Made by a program: the position numbers and the translations under genes. Positions 46,935 to 55,705 of a stretch of 64,000 nucleotides of DNA are shown one piece after another. Below the pieces are notes generated by a model. That model ran no database searches and was not told the origin of the DNA. It worked only from the letters and a program-made list of their open reading frames with translations. Location of the stretch: the NCBI RefSeq assembly GCF_019972315.1, contig NZ_BLIZ01000001.1:3600472-3664471 (forward strand), written 5' to 3'. Position 1 is the first letter of the stretch. Each line of letters opens with the position of its first letter. The stretch is from Geobacter sp. AOG1. GTDB lineage: Bacteria; Desulfobacterota; Desulfuromonadia; Geobacterales; Geobacteraceae.

Positions 46935-49553
46935 ATGACCATGCGCCCCTTGCGCAAGATACTCTCAATCCAGTCTACCCTGGTGGCCGTTGTTCCCTTT
47001 CTCATCGTGGCTGTCCTGGGCTTTTTCTGGCTTCTTCCCCAGATCAGCGTGGAGATCGAAATCCGGCAGCGTGAGCTCGCCAGCGCCATCGCCAGCCAGG
47101 TGGAAAGCTACCTGGCAGCGTCCCGGGCCGCCGTCGAAGGGGTGGCGGCCATTCATATGGACAAGGACCTGACGTGGCATGATGTCCGTCACGTGCTCGA
47201 TGCCCAGATCGGCGCATCCCCCTCACTCCAGGCACTCTACGTCGTCGGACCGGGCGGCCGGGTCATGGCAGCCTCCGTTCCGGCAGGACAGAGAAGACAT
47301 CGCCAGGATATGGAAGGGCTCGACCTCTCCCGCTCCCCCCTGTTCGACGACGTCAAGCGCCAACACCGGCCGGTCTGGTCGAACACCTTCCTGTCCGTCG
47401 TAGGGGGAGGGGTATCGGTCGCCCTTGCTGCGCCGTCGGACCGGCTGACCGTCGTCGGCGAGGTCGGCCTCGACCAGTTGACGGAAGTTCTCAAACGCAC
47501 CGCCACGAGGGAAGGGCAGCTCATCTTCGTCATCGACCGCCGCGGACAGGTCATCGCCGACCAGGATGGCCGCTATACGGCCCAGCAGTTGAATATCCGC
47601 AATATTCCCCTCGTCAGGGAGGGGTTGGCTTCGCCGACACCGTTGACCGGACGCTTCAGGTTCAACGACCGCGACATGATCGGCAGCATCATCGAATCCC
47701 CCTCCATCAAATGGGACGTACTGGTGGCCCAACCGACGAAGGCCGCGTACCGTTCGGTGGTTACCACCACCAGGATTGTCGGGGCGGGATTGCTCATCTC
47801 CTTGCTGCTCGGAACAACCGCTGCCCTGATCATGGCCCGACAACTTTCGCTCCGGTTCAACAAACTGGCAACCTACGCCCACCATATCGCCATCGACGAG
47901 GATTCCCCCGCAAAGCCAGCGGTAAACATTGCCGAGTTCGAGCAACTGGCCGACGACCTTCGCCAGATGGCAGAAGCCATCCACACGCGGGAACGGCAGC
48001 TCCGTACCAGTGAGCGCCTCCTCCAATCGGTCATGGACAATACCTTCGAGTACCAAGGGCTGCTCTCCCCCGAGGGGATACTGGTCAAAGCCAATCCGGC
48101 GGCACTGAACCTCATCAGGACAACGAAGGAATCGGTCGTCGGTCGCTATTTCTGGGAGACCCCCTGGTGGAACCACGATCGGGCGTTGCAGGAAAGAATA
48201 CGCGAAGCGGTCGCCAGGGCTTCAGTCGGGGAGTTCAGCCGTTTCGAGGCGACCCATCCGGATGGGTACGGCAACCTGCATTATATCGACTTTTCCCTGA
48301 CCCCCATGAAGGACGATACCGGGAATGTCATCTACCTGATTCCCGAGGGGCACGACATCACCGAACAAAGGAAGACGGAGACCGCCCTCAGGGAAAGCGA
48401 GGGGCGGTTCCGGCAGTTGTTTGTACAGAACGACGATGCACTCTTCCTCATCAGGACGGAAAATTCCGAGGTCATCGACGTCAACCCCATGGCCCTGGAG
48501 CTTTACGGCATCACCAGGGAAGAGATCGTCGGCCGGACATTTCTCTCGATCATTGCCCCCGGCGATTTCCAGACGTTTGTCGAGTCCGGCGCCATCAGCG
48601 ATACCGCGCCGGTGTTCCAGATTGAACGGGCTGCGAGCTTCAGCAGGAGCAAGGGGGATATCACCGTTTCCCTGCGGGGGAAAATTCTCACCCTCGAAGA
48701 CGAATGCATCGTCTACTGCTCAGTCCGGGACATGACCGAAAAGTTCCACCTCATGGAAGAAGTCCGGGCGAGCCAGGCAAAACTGATTCAGGCCGACAAG
48801 ATGACCTCGCTCGGTCTCCTCGTTTCCAGCGTCGCCCACGAAATCAACAACCCGAACACATACATTTCCGCCAATGCCACCATGCTGGCACAGTCATGGC
48901 GAGATGCGTCCCCCATTCTGCTCGACCACCGCAAGGAACATGGCGAATTCTCCCTGGGCGGGCTCCCCTCCGCGGAAATGGAAACCCTCGTACCACGGCT
49001 TTTCAACGGCATCATCGACGGTTCACGCAGGATCACCGAAATTGTCAACAACATGCGGGAGTTCGTCAAGACGGAAAAGGGGGGGCGTCAGGGCATCATA
49101 GACATCAACCGGATGATCCAGGCCGCCACATCCATCCTCTGGCATCACATTCACAAACATACCGACCATTTCCAGATGGAGCTGCAGCCTGAGGTACCTC
49201 CCGTCAGGGGAAGCGGGCAACAGATCGAGCAGGTGATCATCAACCTGGTCATGAATGCGCTCCAGTCCCTGCCGGACAAGACGCGGCAGGTGTGGGTGGC
49301 GAGCCTGTCGGACCAGGCGACCGGACAGGTGGTGATAACGGTGCGGGACGCGGGAAAAGGGATGAACAGCGGTGAACTGGAGCAGCTCAAGGAACCATTC
49401 TTCACGACCAAGGCGGAAGAAGGGGGAACGGGGCTGGGTCTGTACATATCGGACTCCATCATCAGGGAACATGGCGGCACCATTGAGTTCCAGTCCGAGC
49501 CGGGCGGGGGAACGACCGCAACTGTTCGCCTGCCGGCGGCCAGCAAGGAATAA
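46935..49553 (+). CDS. PAS-domain sensor histidine kinase with periplasmic Cache-like domain
   Basis: 872 residues. TM1 about 16-38, periplasmic Cache-like sensor about 40-280 (GQLIFVIDRRGQVIADQDGRY), TM2 about 283-305, HAMP about 305-357, two PAS domains (about 365-480 and 488-605), HisKA with SSVAHEINNPNTYISANATML (His about 635), HATPase with N-box VINLVMNALQSLPDKT, G1 DAGKGMNSGEL and G2 GGTGLGLYISDSII. GGAG 7 nt before the ATG. Co-transcribed with the binding-protein gene (4-nt gap), divergent from the NtrC-type regulator, its presumed target. Confidence 0.96.
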   Translation: MTMRPLRKILSIQSTLVAVVPFLIVAVLGFFWLLPQISVEIEIRQRELASAIASQVESYLAASRAAVEGVAAIHMDKDLTWHDVRHVLDAQIGASPSLQALYVVGPGGRVMAASVPAGQRRHRQDMEGLDLSRSPLFDDVKRQHRPVWSNTFLSVVGGGVSVALAAPSDRLTVVGEVGLDQLTEVLKRTATREGQLIFVIDRRGQVIADQDGRYTAQQLNIRNIPLVREGLASPTPLTGRFRFNDRDMIGSIIESPSIKWDVLVAQPTKAAYRSVVTTTRIVGAGLLISLLLGTTAALIMARQLSLRFNKLATYAHHIAIDEDSPAKPAVNIAEFEQLADDLRQMAEAIHTRERQLRTSERLLQSVMDNTFEYQGLLSPEGILVKANPAALNLIRTTKESVVGRYFWETPWWNHDRALQERIREAVARASVGEFSRFEATHPDGYGNLHYIDFSLTPMKDDTGNVIYLIPEGHDITEQRKTETALRESEGRFRQLFVQNDDALFLIRTENSEVIDVNPMALELYGITREEIVGRTFLSIIAPGDFQTFVESGAISDTAPVFQIERAASFSRSKGDITVSLRGKILTLEDECIVYCSVRDMTEKFHLMEEVRASQAKLIQADKMTSLGLLVSSVAHEINNPNTYISANATMLAQSWRDASPILLDHRKEHGEFSLGGLPSAEMETLVPRLFNGIIDGSRRITEIVNNMREFVKTEKGGRQGIIDINRMIQAATSILWHHIHKHTDHFQMELQPEVPPVRGSGQQIEQVIINLVMNALQSLPDKTRQVWVASLSDQATGQVVITVRDAGKGMNSGELEQLKEPFFTTKAEEGGTGLGLYISDSIIREHGGTIEFQSEPGGGTTATVRLPAASKE

Positions 49554-49624
49554 AGCCCAGGGGGTGGAACGGAGAAACATCGGCAGACACCAAACAATAG
49601 TGCAACGGATGAGCTCTCCGCCAT

Positions 49625-49656
49625 AAAAAAAGGCCCCGTGGCATCACGGGGCCTTT
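49625..49656. terminator. Bidirectional terminator between the kinase and the cytochrome P460-like gene
   Basis: A perfect 10-bp stem AGGCCCCGTG / CACGGGGCCT with a GCAT loop. The minus strand is followed by a T7 tract (strong), the plus strand by TTCC (weaker). It sits 72 nt after the kinase stop and 32 nt after the P460 stop. Confidence 0.9.
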
Positions 49657-49687
49657 CCTGTCTCAAAGAGTGGACGTCACTCCCTCC

Positions 49688-50161
49688 CTACTTGAACTCC
49701 GCATACTTCGAAATGACCAGATCAGTATCCTTGGCCATCTTCAGGTGACATTCGTAGCAGTTCTTCACCGGGTCCACGCCGGAAGGCTTGCCGTCGGGAT
49801 TGAAACCGGCAAAGAGCCAGCCGCCGGTCTCTTTTTGCGTCTTGTCCTTGCGCATGAGAACGACCATGTTCTTTTTCCCGGCAGTCGGCTTGCCCCCCAC
49901 ATCCTTGATAGCGAAGTACTCTATCACGAACTGGCTCCCCTCCGGGTACTTGCCACCCGCCTTGAAGACGGGCATCGCCTTCTTGTCCACGTAGGTGTAG
50001 TGAATGCCGTAGAACAGGGAATTCTTGTCGGTGATAATCTGCTGTTTGCTTTTCTCCCACTTTGCGTACCCCTTGGGGAGCGGCACCTTCCCCGCGGCAA
50101 GGGCGGTGGCGGCAATCGCCGTCACGGCAAAGACCGTCAACAGTGTAGCAATTTTCTTCAT
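49688..50161 (-). CDS. Cytochrome P460-family periplasmic monoheme protein
   Basis: 157 residues. Signal peptide about 1-22 (ATALAAG). The mature chain has the P460-type core (GYAKWEKSKQQIITDKNSLFYGIHYTYVDKKA; EGSQFVIEYFAIKD) and a single c-type heme motif near the C-terminus (NCYECH, Cys135, Cys138, His139). In P460 cytochromes a lysine crosslinks to heme; candidate lysines are present but not assignable. Has its own promoter and terminator. Substrate unknown (hydroxylamine or NO in characterised relatives). Confidence 0.88.
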   Translation of the reverse strand: MKKIATLLTVFAVTAIAATALAAGKVPLPKGYAKWEKSKQQIITDKNSLFYGIHYTYVDKKAMPVFKAGGKYPEGSQFVIEYFAIKDVGGKPTAGKKNMVVLMRKDKTQKETGGWLFAGFNPDGKPSGVDPVKNCYECHLKMAKDTDLVISKYAEFK

Positions 50162-50194
50162 CTTCGTTCTCCTTAACGGGTAAATAGTCCGGTC

Positions 50195-50223
50195 AGATTA
50201 GACGAATCCGGCTGGTTTGTCAC
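50195..50223 (-). promoter_or_regulatory. Sigma-70 promoter of the cytochrome P460-like gene
   Basis: GTGACA, a 17-nt spacer and TAATCT on the minus strand; the -10 lies about 33 nt upstream of the start codon, which has AAGGAG. Confidence 0.6.
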
Positions 50224-50309
50224 GGGAAAGATGGGCAGGCCGGCAGCAGTGGGGGAAGTCCGCCACCGTGGTCCGTCCATTCCTCATCAGGTTATCTCCG
50301 GCCACTTGC

Positions 50310-50768
50310 TCAGCGCCTTTTCAAACTATCTTTCCATGACTTCCGCAGGGAGAGACGGTTCAAGTTATTCTTGACAAGAAATTTATGGATCGACTGGCGG
50401 CTCAGAGATATCCCTTCGCGCCGGAGAGAATCCGCAAGCTTTTTTGTCCCCCATTCAGGGCACCGCGCCACGAGAGCCAAAATTTTCTCCGGCACTCCAA
50501 GTGCGACTGCTTTAGAGATAAAGTTCCTGGCTTTCGCTGCCATTAACGGTTTACTTTTCGAATGAAACGAAGAACGTATCTCTGCTTTTTTCGGAGGAAC
50601 TACAACACTGCCAAGGATCTCGGCAAATTCAGCTATGGTTAGTCGCCTTACCACCGAAGACCTTTCGTCAGCACTCCTCAACGAATCCACTATGTATCCT
50701 CCTTTTCTCCGCGCCTGTCGATTCAAGACCTGGCGTAACCGCTTTACCATTTCAGTAAAGTTAGTCAC
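50310..50768 (-). CDS. Stand-alone helix-turn-helix protein, possible transposase-derived fragment
   Basis: 152 basic residues. Residues about 90-145 (GVPEKILALVARCPEWGTKKLADSLRREGISLSRQSIHKFLVKNNLNRLSLRKSW) look like the homeodomain-like/winged DNA-binding region at the N-terminus of IS481/IS3-type integrases, but no DDE catalytic domain follows: the frame stops right after. The first 85 residues are unassigned. Codon use is more AT-rich than that of flanking genes. Could be a decayed transposase or a small regulator. No terminal inverted repeats found. Confidence 0.5.
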   Translation of the reverse strand: MTNFTEMVKRLRQVLNRQARRKGGYIVDSLRSADERSSVVRRLTIAEFAEILGSVVVPPKKAEIRSSFHSKSKPLMAAKARNFISKAVALGVPEKILALVARCPEWGTKKLADSLRREGISLSRQSIHKFLVKNNLNRLSLRKSWKDSLKRR

Positions 50769-50867
50769 ACCCTAAGATCAAGTCGCTGTCTATGGGAGTT
50801 CTCCCCGCACTGATCTTTTCTTTACGAATTTCCAAAGACTGTCCAACGCCGCTCTCTGAGCGTACGG

Positions 50868-51209
50868 CTAAAGCGCATCCCGTCCTCGTTCATTTGTTCG
50901 TATCTTTACTATTTCATCAACAGTTGACACAAATATCTTCCCATCACCGATATTGCCGGTATGAGCATATTTTTGTATTACGTTGACGACTTCATCGACC
51001 ATTTCATCATCTACAACAACCTCTAATTGTATGCGTGGAATAAGTTCAACCATTTCATAAACGACCCTATCTTTTGCGCTTTTTGCCCTACCTTTGCCGA
51101 AGCCTCTTATTTCGGATACAGTCACCCCCGGCAACCCTTCAATTTCGTGAAGCTCCTCGGTTACTTCCAATAATTTCGACGGCCTTATTATTGCCTTTAT
51201 CTCTTTCAT
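50868..51209 (-). CDS. PII-like signalling protein linked to the metal-efflux operon
   Basis: 113 residues from the ATG at 51209 (AAGGGAG ribosome site). PII fold: MKEIKAIIRPSKLLEVTEELHEIEGLPGVTVSEIRGFGKGRA, the B-loop/C-loop region TGNIGDGKIFVSTVDEIVKIRTNERG, and LEVVVDDEMV. The T-loop (KGRAKSAKDRVVYEMVELIP) lacks the usual ExYRGAEY and the uridylylated Tyr is not in its normal place, so it is probably not a classical GlnB/GlnK. It follows the RND pump gene by 58 nt, as in other loci where a PII-like protein accompanies CusA/CzcA pumps. Confidence 0.88.
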   Translation of the reverse strand: MKEIKAIIRPSKLLEVTEELHEIEGLPGVTVSEIRGFGKGRAKSAKDRVVYEMVELIPRIQLEVVVDDEMVDEVVNVIQKYAHTGNIGDGKIFVSTVDEIVKIRTNERGRDAL

Positions 51210-51267
51210 AAATTTCTCCCTTGCATGGCCTTGTAATAGGTTGAATACTCTCAAAGGGCAGATTCAA

Positions 51268-54200
51268 TTACATTTCTGCCTCGGCTCCTCTCTTTTCAAA
51301 CCAACTGTACACAGACGGAATAATCAGCAGTGTCAGCAGGGTTGACGTAACCAATCCTCCCACGACAACGGTTGCAAGCGGTTTCTGGATTTCAGAGCCG
51401 GTGCCGCTGGCCAGCAGCATCGGCATCAGGCTGAAGATCGCGATGGATGCGGTCATCAGCACCGGTCTCAACCGGTCAAGGCTCCCCTTCCTGATCGCTT
51501 CCTGCAAGCCGAGTCCTTCATCACGCAGTTGCGAGATACGTGACACCAGCACAAGCCCGTTCAGGACAGCAACGCCGAAGAGAACGACAAACCCTACGGA
51601 AGCCGGCACTGACAGATATTGCCCGGATATGAAGAGCGCTAAGACTCCACCGATCAAGGCGAAGGGGAGATTGGAAATGACCAGCAGGGCCAGGCGGATC
51701 GATCGAAAGGTGACGTACAACAGCAACAGTATCAAGCCAATGGCCACCGGCCCGATGATCATCAGCTTCTTCATGGCCCGCTGCTGATTCTCGAACTGAC
51801 CGCCCCAGGTAAGATAATAGCCGGCGGGCAGTTTGACCTGCGACCTGATCTTCTGCTTCGCCTCGGCGACAAAACTTCCCATATCCCTGCCGGTTATGTT
51901 CATCTCGATTCCGATCCTTCTCACACCGTCCTGGCGGCTGATCTGGGCCGGTCCTTCGATCATTTTCACTTCCGCAAGCTGTTCGAGCGGAACATTTATC
52001 CCGGTTTTTGTGGTGATCAGCAGATTCCTGATCGCTTCCAGAGAATTCCTTTTTTCTTCCGGCAGGCGAACCGTTATATCGAAGCTGCGGTTTTCTTCGT
52101 ACAGCTGCGATGCAGCTTTGCCGGCAACGGCTATTTCAATTACTTTCTGCACGTCGCTGATATTCAGGCCATACCGGGCAATTTTCGACCGGTCGATGTT
52201 GACGGTCAGGTATGGCTGCCCCGTAATCTTTTCTGCGCTCAGATCAGTCCCACCCTTTACCGTGGAGAGAACCTTGGCTATTTCGGCCGATTTTTCACTG
52301 AGGACGTTGATATCTTCACCAAACAGCTTGAGAATCAGCTGCGCCCGGGTACCGGCAACCAGCTCGTCAATGCGACACTGAATCGGCTGGCTGAATCCGA
52401 AGGTAATCCCTGCAACCGACTCAAGAGACGTGCGCATCTCGTTGGTCAGCTCTTCCTTGGAGATATCCCGTTTCCATTCACTCTTTGGTTTGAATATCCC
52501 CACATAGCCGGTCTTGTCAGAGCCTCTGGTATCCAGGGCAACACCGGTCTGCCCGGTCCGTCCCACGATAGTATCCAGTTCGGGAAACTGCTTCAGCTTT
52601 GCCGCGGCACGCTGGTTTACTTCCATGGCCTTGGCAAGGGAAACACCGGGAAGCATGGAGACATCCATGTCAAAGGAGCCTTCATCCATGATCGGAATGA
52701 ATTCCGTTCCAAGCCGAGTTACCAGAAAGAGCGAGGCAACCAGGAGAACTCCCGCAACACTCAACACCACGCGCTTCTTGTTCATTGCATAGTCGAGAAG
52801 CGGCAGATACAGCCTGCTTGCATGCCGCATGATGAAGCTCTCTTTTTCAGGGTGAGGTTTCAGAAACAGGATGCAGAGCACCGGGATAACGAATATGGAA
52901 AGGAATAGTGACGCAAGCAGCGCAATCGCCACTGTTATGGCCAGCGGCCCGAACATCTTCCCTTCGATCCCTTCCAGGGAAAGAATGGGGATAAAGGTGA
53001 GGGCGATGATAAGTTCGCCGAAGATGCTCGGTTTCCTGACTTCCATGACTGCTTTCAGGACAGTCAACAATTTGGGATGGCGCCCCCCCTCTTCGCTCAG
53101 GTGGCGCTGGACGTTTTCCACCTGGATGATGGTCGTGTCGATGATCATGCCGATGGAGATGGCCAGGCCGCCGAGTGACATGAGGTTTGCGGTGATACCC
53201 GTGAGTTTCATCACGATGAATGTGGCCAAGAGCGACAGTGGCAACGCGATGAGGACCACGATACTTCCCCGGATACTGTTCAAGAGCAGATATAGCACGA
53301 TCAGCACCAGGATGGAGCCTTCCAGCAGGGCCTTGTTGACCGTATTGACGCTCGCCTTCACAATGTCGCTTCGGTCGTAATAGGGAACGAGCTTGATCCC
53401 TTCGGGAAGCACATTGTTCTCATTCATTTCCTTGACTTTTCCCTCGACGCGGCGCACCACGTCACGGCTGTTTTCGCCCCGCAGCATCATGACGATACCG
53501 CCGACACATTCATCCTTGCCGTCTTTCATGGCGGCGCCCATCCGTACCGCCTCGCCGACCTTCACCTGCGCCACGTCCCGGATATAGGTCGGCGTACCTT
53601 TTGACGATCTCAGGACAATGTTTTCTATGTCGCTGACATCCTTAATCAACCCGACCCCGCGGACGATATACTGATCCGTGCCCCGTTCCAGGAGGTTGCC
53701 GCCAACGTTTTCGTTGTTGCTGCCGATGGCGGAATAGACATCGTCCACAGTTATGGCGTATTTCAGCAGTTTCTCCGGTGACACGAGCACCTGGTACTGC
53801 TTGAAGTACCCACCAAAGGAGTTTATCTCGTTCACTCCGGCGACACTTTTCAACTGGGGAGTAACGATCCACTCCTGAATGGTTCGAAGGTTGGTCAGGT
53901 AGGCAATCTTCTGCTGCGGGTCATCGGGCATCTTTCCTTCGAGGGTGTACTGGTAGATCTCCCCCATGGCGGTGCCGATCGGCCCCATGGCGACCTCGAC
54001 CCCCTTGGGGACCTTCTCCCGTACTTCCGCCAAGCGCTCGAACACCAGCTGCCGGGCAAAATAGATATCGACGTTATCCTTGAATACAATGGTGACTATG
54101 GACAGGCCAAACTTCGTAACCGATCGCATCTGTTCGATATCGGGCAGGCCGCGCATGGCCATCTCGATGGGATAGGTCACGTTCCGCTCGATCTCCAGTG

Positions 54201-54372
54201 CCGATAGGCCATCGGCATGACTTACCACTTCGACCTGAATGTTCGTAACATCCGGGAAAGCGTCTATCGGCAAGCGCAGATATGAGTACGCTCCGAATGC
54301 AATGATCAGCAGCGAAAGGAATATGACCATCCCTTTCTGCCGTAACGTATAGGCAATCAGCTTTTCTAGCAT
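51268..54372 (-). CDS. Heavy-metal efflux RND pump, CusA/CzcA family
   Basis: 1,034 residues, normal for HME-RND pumps. First TM then the large periplasmic loop (GLSALEIERNVTYPIEMAMRGLPDIEQMRSVTKFGLSIVTIVF), TM4 segment GGLAISIGMIIDTTIIQVENVQRHL, second periplasmic loop (PIMDEGSFDMDVSMLPGVSLAKAMEVN), and TM10-12 with ALIGGVLALFISGQYLSVPASVGFVVLFGVAVLNGLV. The TM4 motif resembles the CusA form (GGIAIAIGAMVDAAI) more than the CzcA DFG-DGAV form, which hints at Cu/Ag, but I would not fix the metal. Proton-driven export across the periplasm with the adaptor and channel encoded upstream. Confidence 0.95.
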   Translation of the reverse strand: MLEKLIAYTLRQKGMVIFLSLLIIAFGAYSYLRLPIDAFPDVTNIQVEVVSHADGLSALEIERNVTYPIEMAMRGLPDIEQMRSVTKFGLSIVTIVFKDNVDIYFARQLVFERLAEVREKVPKGVEVAMGPIGTAMGEIYQYTLEGKMPDDPQQKIAYLTNLRTIQEWIVTPQLKSVAGVNEINSFGGYFKQYQVLVSPEKLLKYAITVDDVYSAIGSNNENVGGNLLERGTDQYIVRGVGLIKDVSDIENIVLRSSKGTPTYIRDVAQVKVGEAVRMGAAMKDGKDECVGGIVMMLRGENSRDVVRRVEGKVKEMNENNVLPEGIKLVPYYDRSDIVKASVNTVNKALLEGSILVLIVLYLLLNSIRGSIVVLIALPLSLLATFIVMKLTGITANLMSLGGLAISIGMIIDTTIIQVENVQRHLSEEGGRHPKLLTVLKAVMEVRKPSIFGELIIALTFIPILSLEGIEGKMFGPLAITVAIALLASLFLSIFVIPVLCILFLKPHPEKESFIMRHASRLYLPLLDYAMNKKRVVLSVAGVLLVASLFLVTRLGTEFIPIMDEGSFDMDVSMLPGVSLAKAMEVNQRAAAKLKQFPELDTIVGRTGQTGVALDTRGSDKTGYVGIFKPKSEWKRDISKEELTNEMRTSLESVAGITFGFSQPIQCRIDELVAGTRAQLILKLFGEDINVLSEKSAEIAKVLSTVKGGTDLSAEKITGQPYLTVNIDRSKIARYGLNISDVQKVIEIAVAGKAASQLYEENRSFDITVRLPEEKRNSLEAIRNLLITTKTGINVPLEQLAEVKMIEGPAQISRQDGVRRIGIEMNITGRDMGSFVAEAKQKIRSQVKLPAGYYLTWGGQFENQQRAMKKLMIIGPVAIGLILLLLYVTFRSIRLALLVISNLPFALIGGVLALFISGQYLSVPASVGFVVLFGVAVLNGLVLVSRISQLRDEGLGLQEAIRKGSLDRLRPVLMTASIAIFSLMPMLLASGTGSEIQKPLATVVVGGLVTSTLLTLLIIPSVYSWFEKRGAEAEM

Positions 54373-54442
54373 GAATAGGTATCTCCTGTTTCAGGGTTCA
54401 GGAAAAAAGGTGCTGCAGTTTCCCGGTCCCTGGTCCCCGATT

Positions 54443-55705
54443 TCAGTGGCCATGCTCGTCAACCACTTCGCCCTTCTTCAGTTCCGATTTGAGGATGAAC
54501 GCGCCCTTGACCGCGTAACGCTCTCCCTCTTTCAGTCCGGAAACGATCTCGACCATGCCGCCTGCCGTCCGGCCCGCCTGAACCTGGCGTGCCGCGAATT
54601 CAGCTTCATGTTCCGCGACGAAGACCACCTTTTTGCCATCCAGGTCCTGCAGGGCATCCTCAGGGACCGCCACCACCGGCGGCGCATTGGCCGCCAGCAC
54701 CAGTTCGACGGTGGCGAACATCTCCGGCTTCAGTTTGCGACCCGGGTTTGCTACCTCGATCCGTGCCTTGACCGTGCGGGTGGCCTCGTCAACCAGGTCG
54801 GCGATGTAGGTTATACGCCCCTTCAGCTTCATGTCGGGAAAGGCGCCAACGGTGACGATTGCCCCCTGCCCCTTGTGCACCTTGGCCAGGTCTTTCTCGT
54901 TGATATCCACCAGCACCCAGACCGAGGAGAGATCGGCCACGGTATAAAGGCTCCTGGAGGGGTCGGAGAGTTCCCCGACGATGGCATGCTTCTCGGTGAT
55001 GATGCCACCGATGGGAGAACGGACCGGCAGGAGCAGCCTTTTGTGGTTGTCTCCCGTAAGGTCGGAACTGGAGACGCCATACAGGGAGAGGCGCTCTTCG
55101 TCAGTATGCAGTTCGGCCTGGGCGGTCTTGAAATCGGTCTCCGCCTGGAGGATATCCTTGCGGGCAGCGATCTTTTTCTCCACCAGGCCTTTGATCCGAT
55201 CCATGTTGGACTGGGCCAGGGCGAGCTTGGTCTTCGACTGACGGTAGCGATTGAGGGCTTCACCAAGCTCCACACTGTCCAGGGTGGCCAGGGCCTGCCC
55301 GGCGGCAACACTGTCACCAAGTGAGACCCTGACGGCGACGATCTTGCCGGAAATACGCGGCGACACATGGGCGATCCGGTCGGCATTGGCCTCAACCTTG
55401 CCGGTGGCGCTGACACTGCCCGCGAGCCGTTGCTTTTTCGCCGCGGCGACGACCACACCGTTCTCCTTCTGCACCGCGGCGGTCATCTTGACGCTGCCCG
55501 CCTCGCCGTGCTCGTCATGCCCTTCTTCCTCTTTCTTGTGCTCCTTGCCCTCTTCATGGCCGCCGGCCTTTTCTTCCTTGTGGCCGGCCTCAGTATGCCC
55601 GGCATGTTCTTCGCCCCCCTTTTCGTCATGGTGGGAACGGTAGTACAGGCCACCGCCAAGGGCCAAAGCCAGAATGAGTCCGATGATGATTGCTTTTTTG
55701 TTCAC
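54443..55705 (-). CDS. Periplasmic adaptor (membrane-fusion) protein of the metal-efflux pump, CusB/CzcB type
   Basis: 420 residues. N-terminal membrane anchor (about 4-20), then a striking His/Glu/Lys-rich stretch (about 24-70, repeated HAGH/GHEE words) likely to bind divalent metal, a lipoyl/coiled-coil hairpin (about 100-210, VSPRISGKIVAVRVSLGDSVAAGQALATL) and beta-barrel domains (LLLPVRSPIGGIITEKHAIVGEL). Ends in DEHGH. Overlaps the channel gene by 4 nt; the 70-nt gap to cusA contains GGTCCCTGGTCCCC-type repeat phrases. Confidence 0.95.
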   Translation of the reverse strand: MNKKAIIIGLILALALGGGLYYRSHHDEKGGEEHAGHTEAGHKEEKAGGHEEGKEHKKEEEGHDEHGEAGSVKMTAAVQKENGVVVAAAKKQRLAGSVSATGKVEANADRIAHVSPRISGKIVAVRVSLGDSVAAGQALATLDSVELGEALNRYRQSKTKLALAQSNMDRIKGLVEKKIAARKDILQAETDFKTAQAELHTDEERLSLYGVSSSDLTGDNHKRLLLPVRSPIGGIITEKHAIVGELSDPSRSLYTVADLSSVWVLVDINEKDLAKVHKGQGAIVTVGAFPDMKLKGRITYIADLVDEATRTVKARIEVANPGRKLKPEMFATVELVLAANAPPVVAVPEDALQDLDGKKVVFVAEHEAEFAARQVQAGRTAGGMVEIVSGLKEGERYAVKGAFILKSELKKGEVVDEHGH

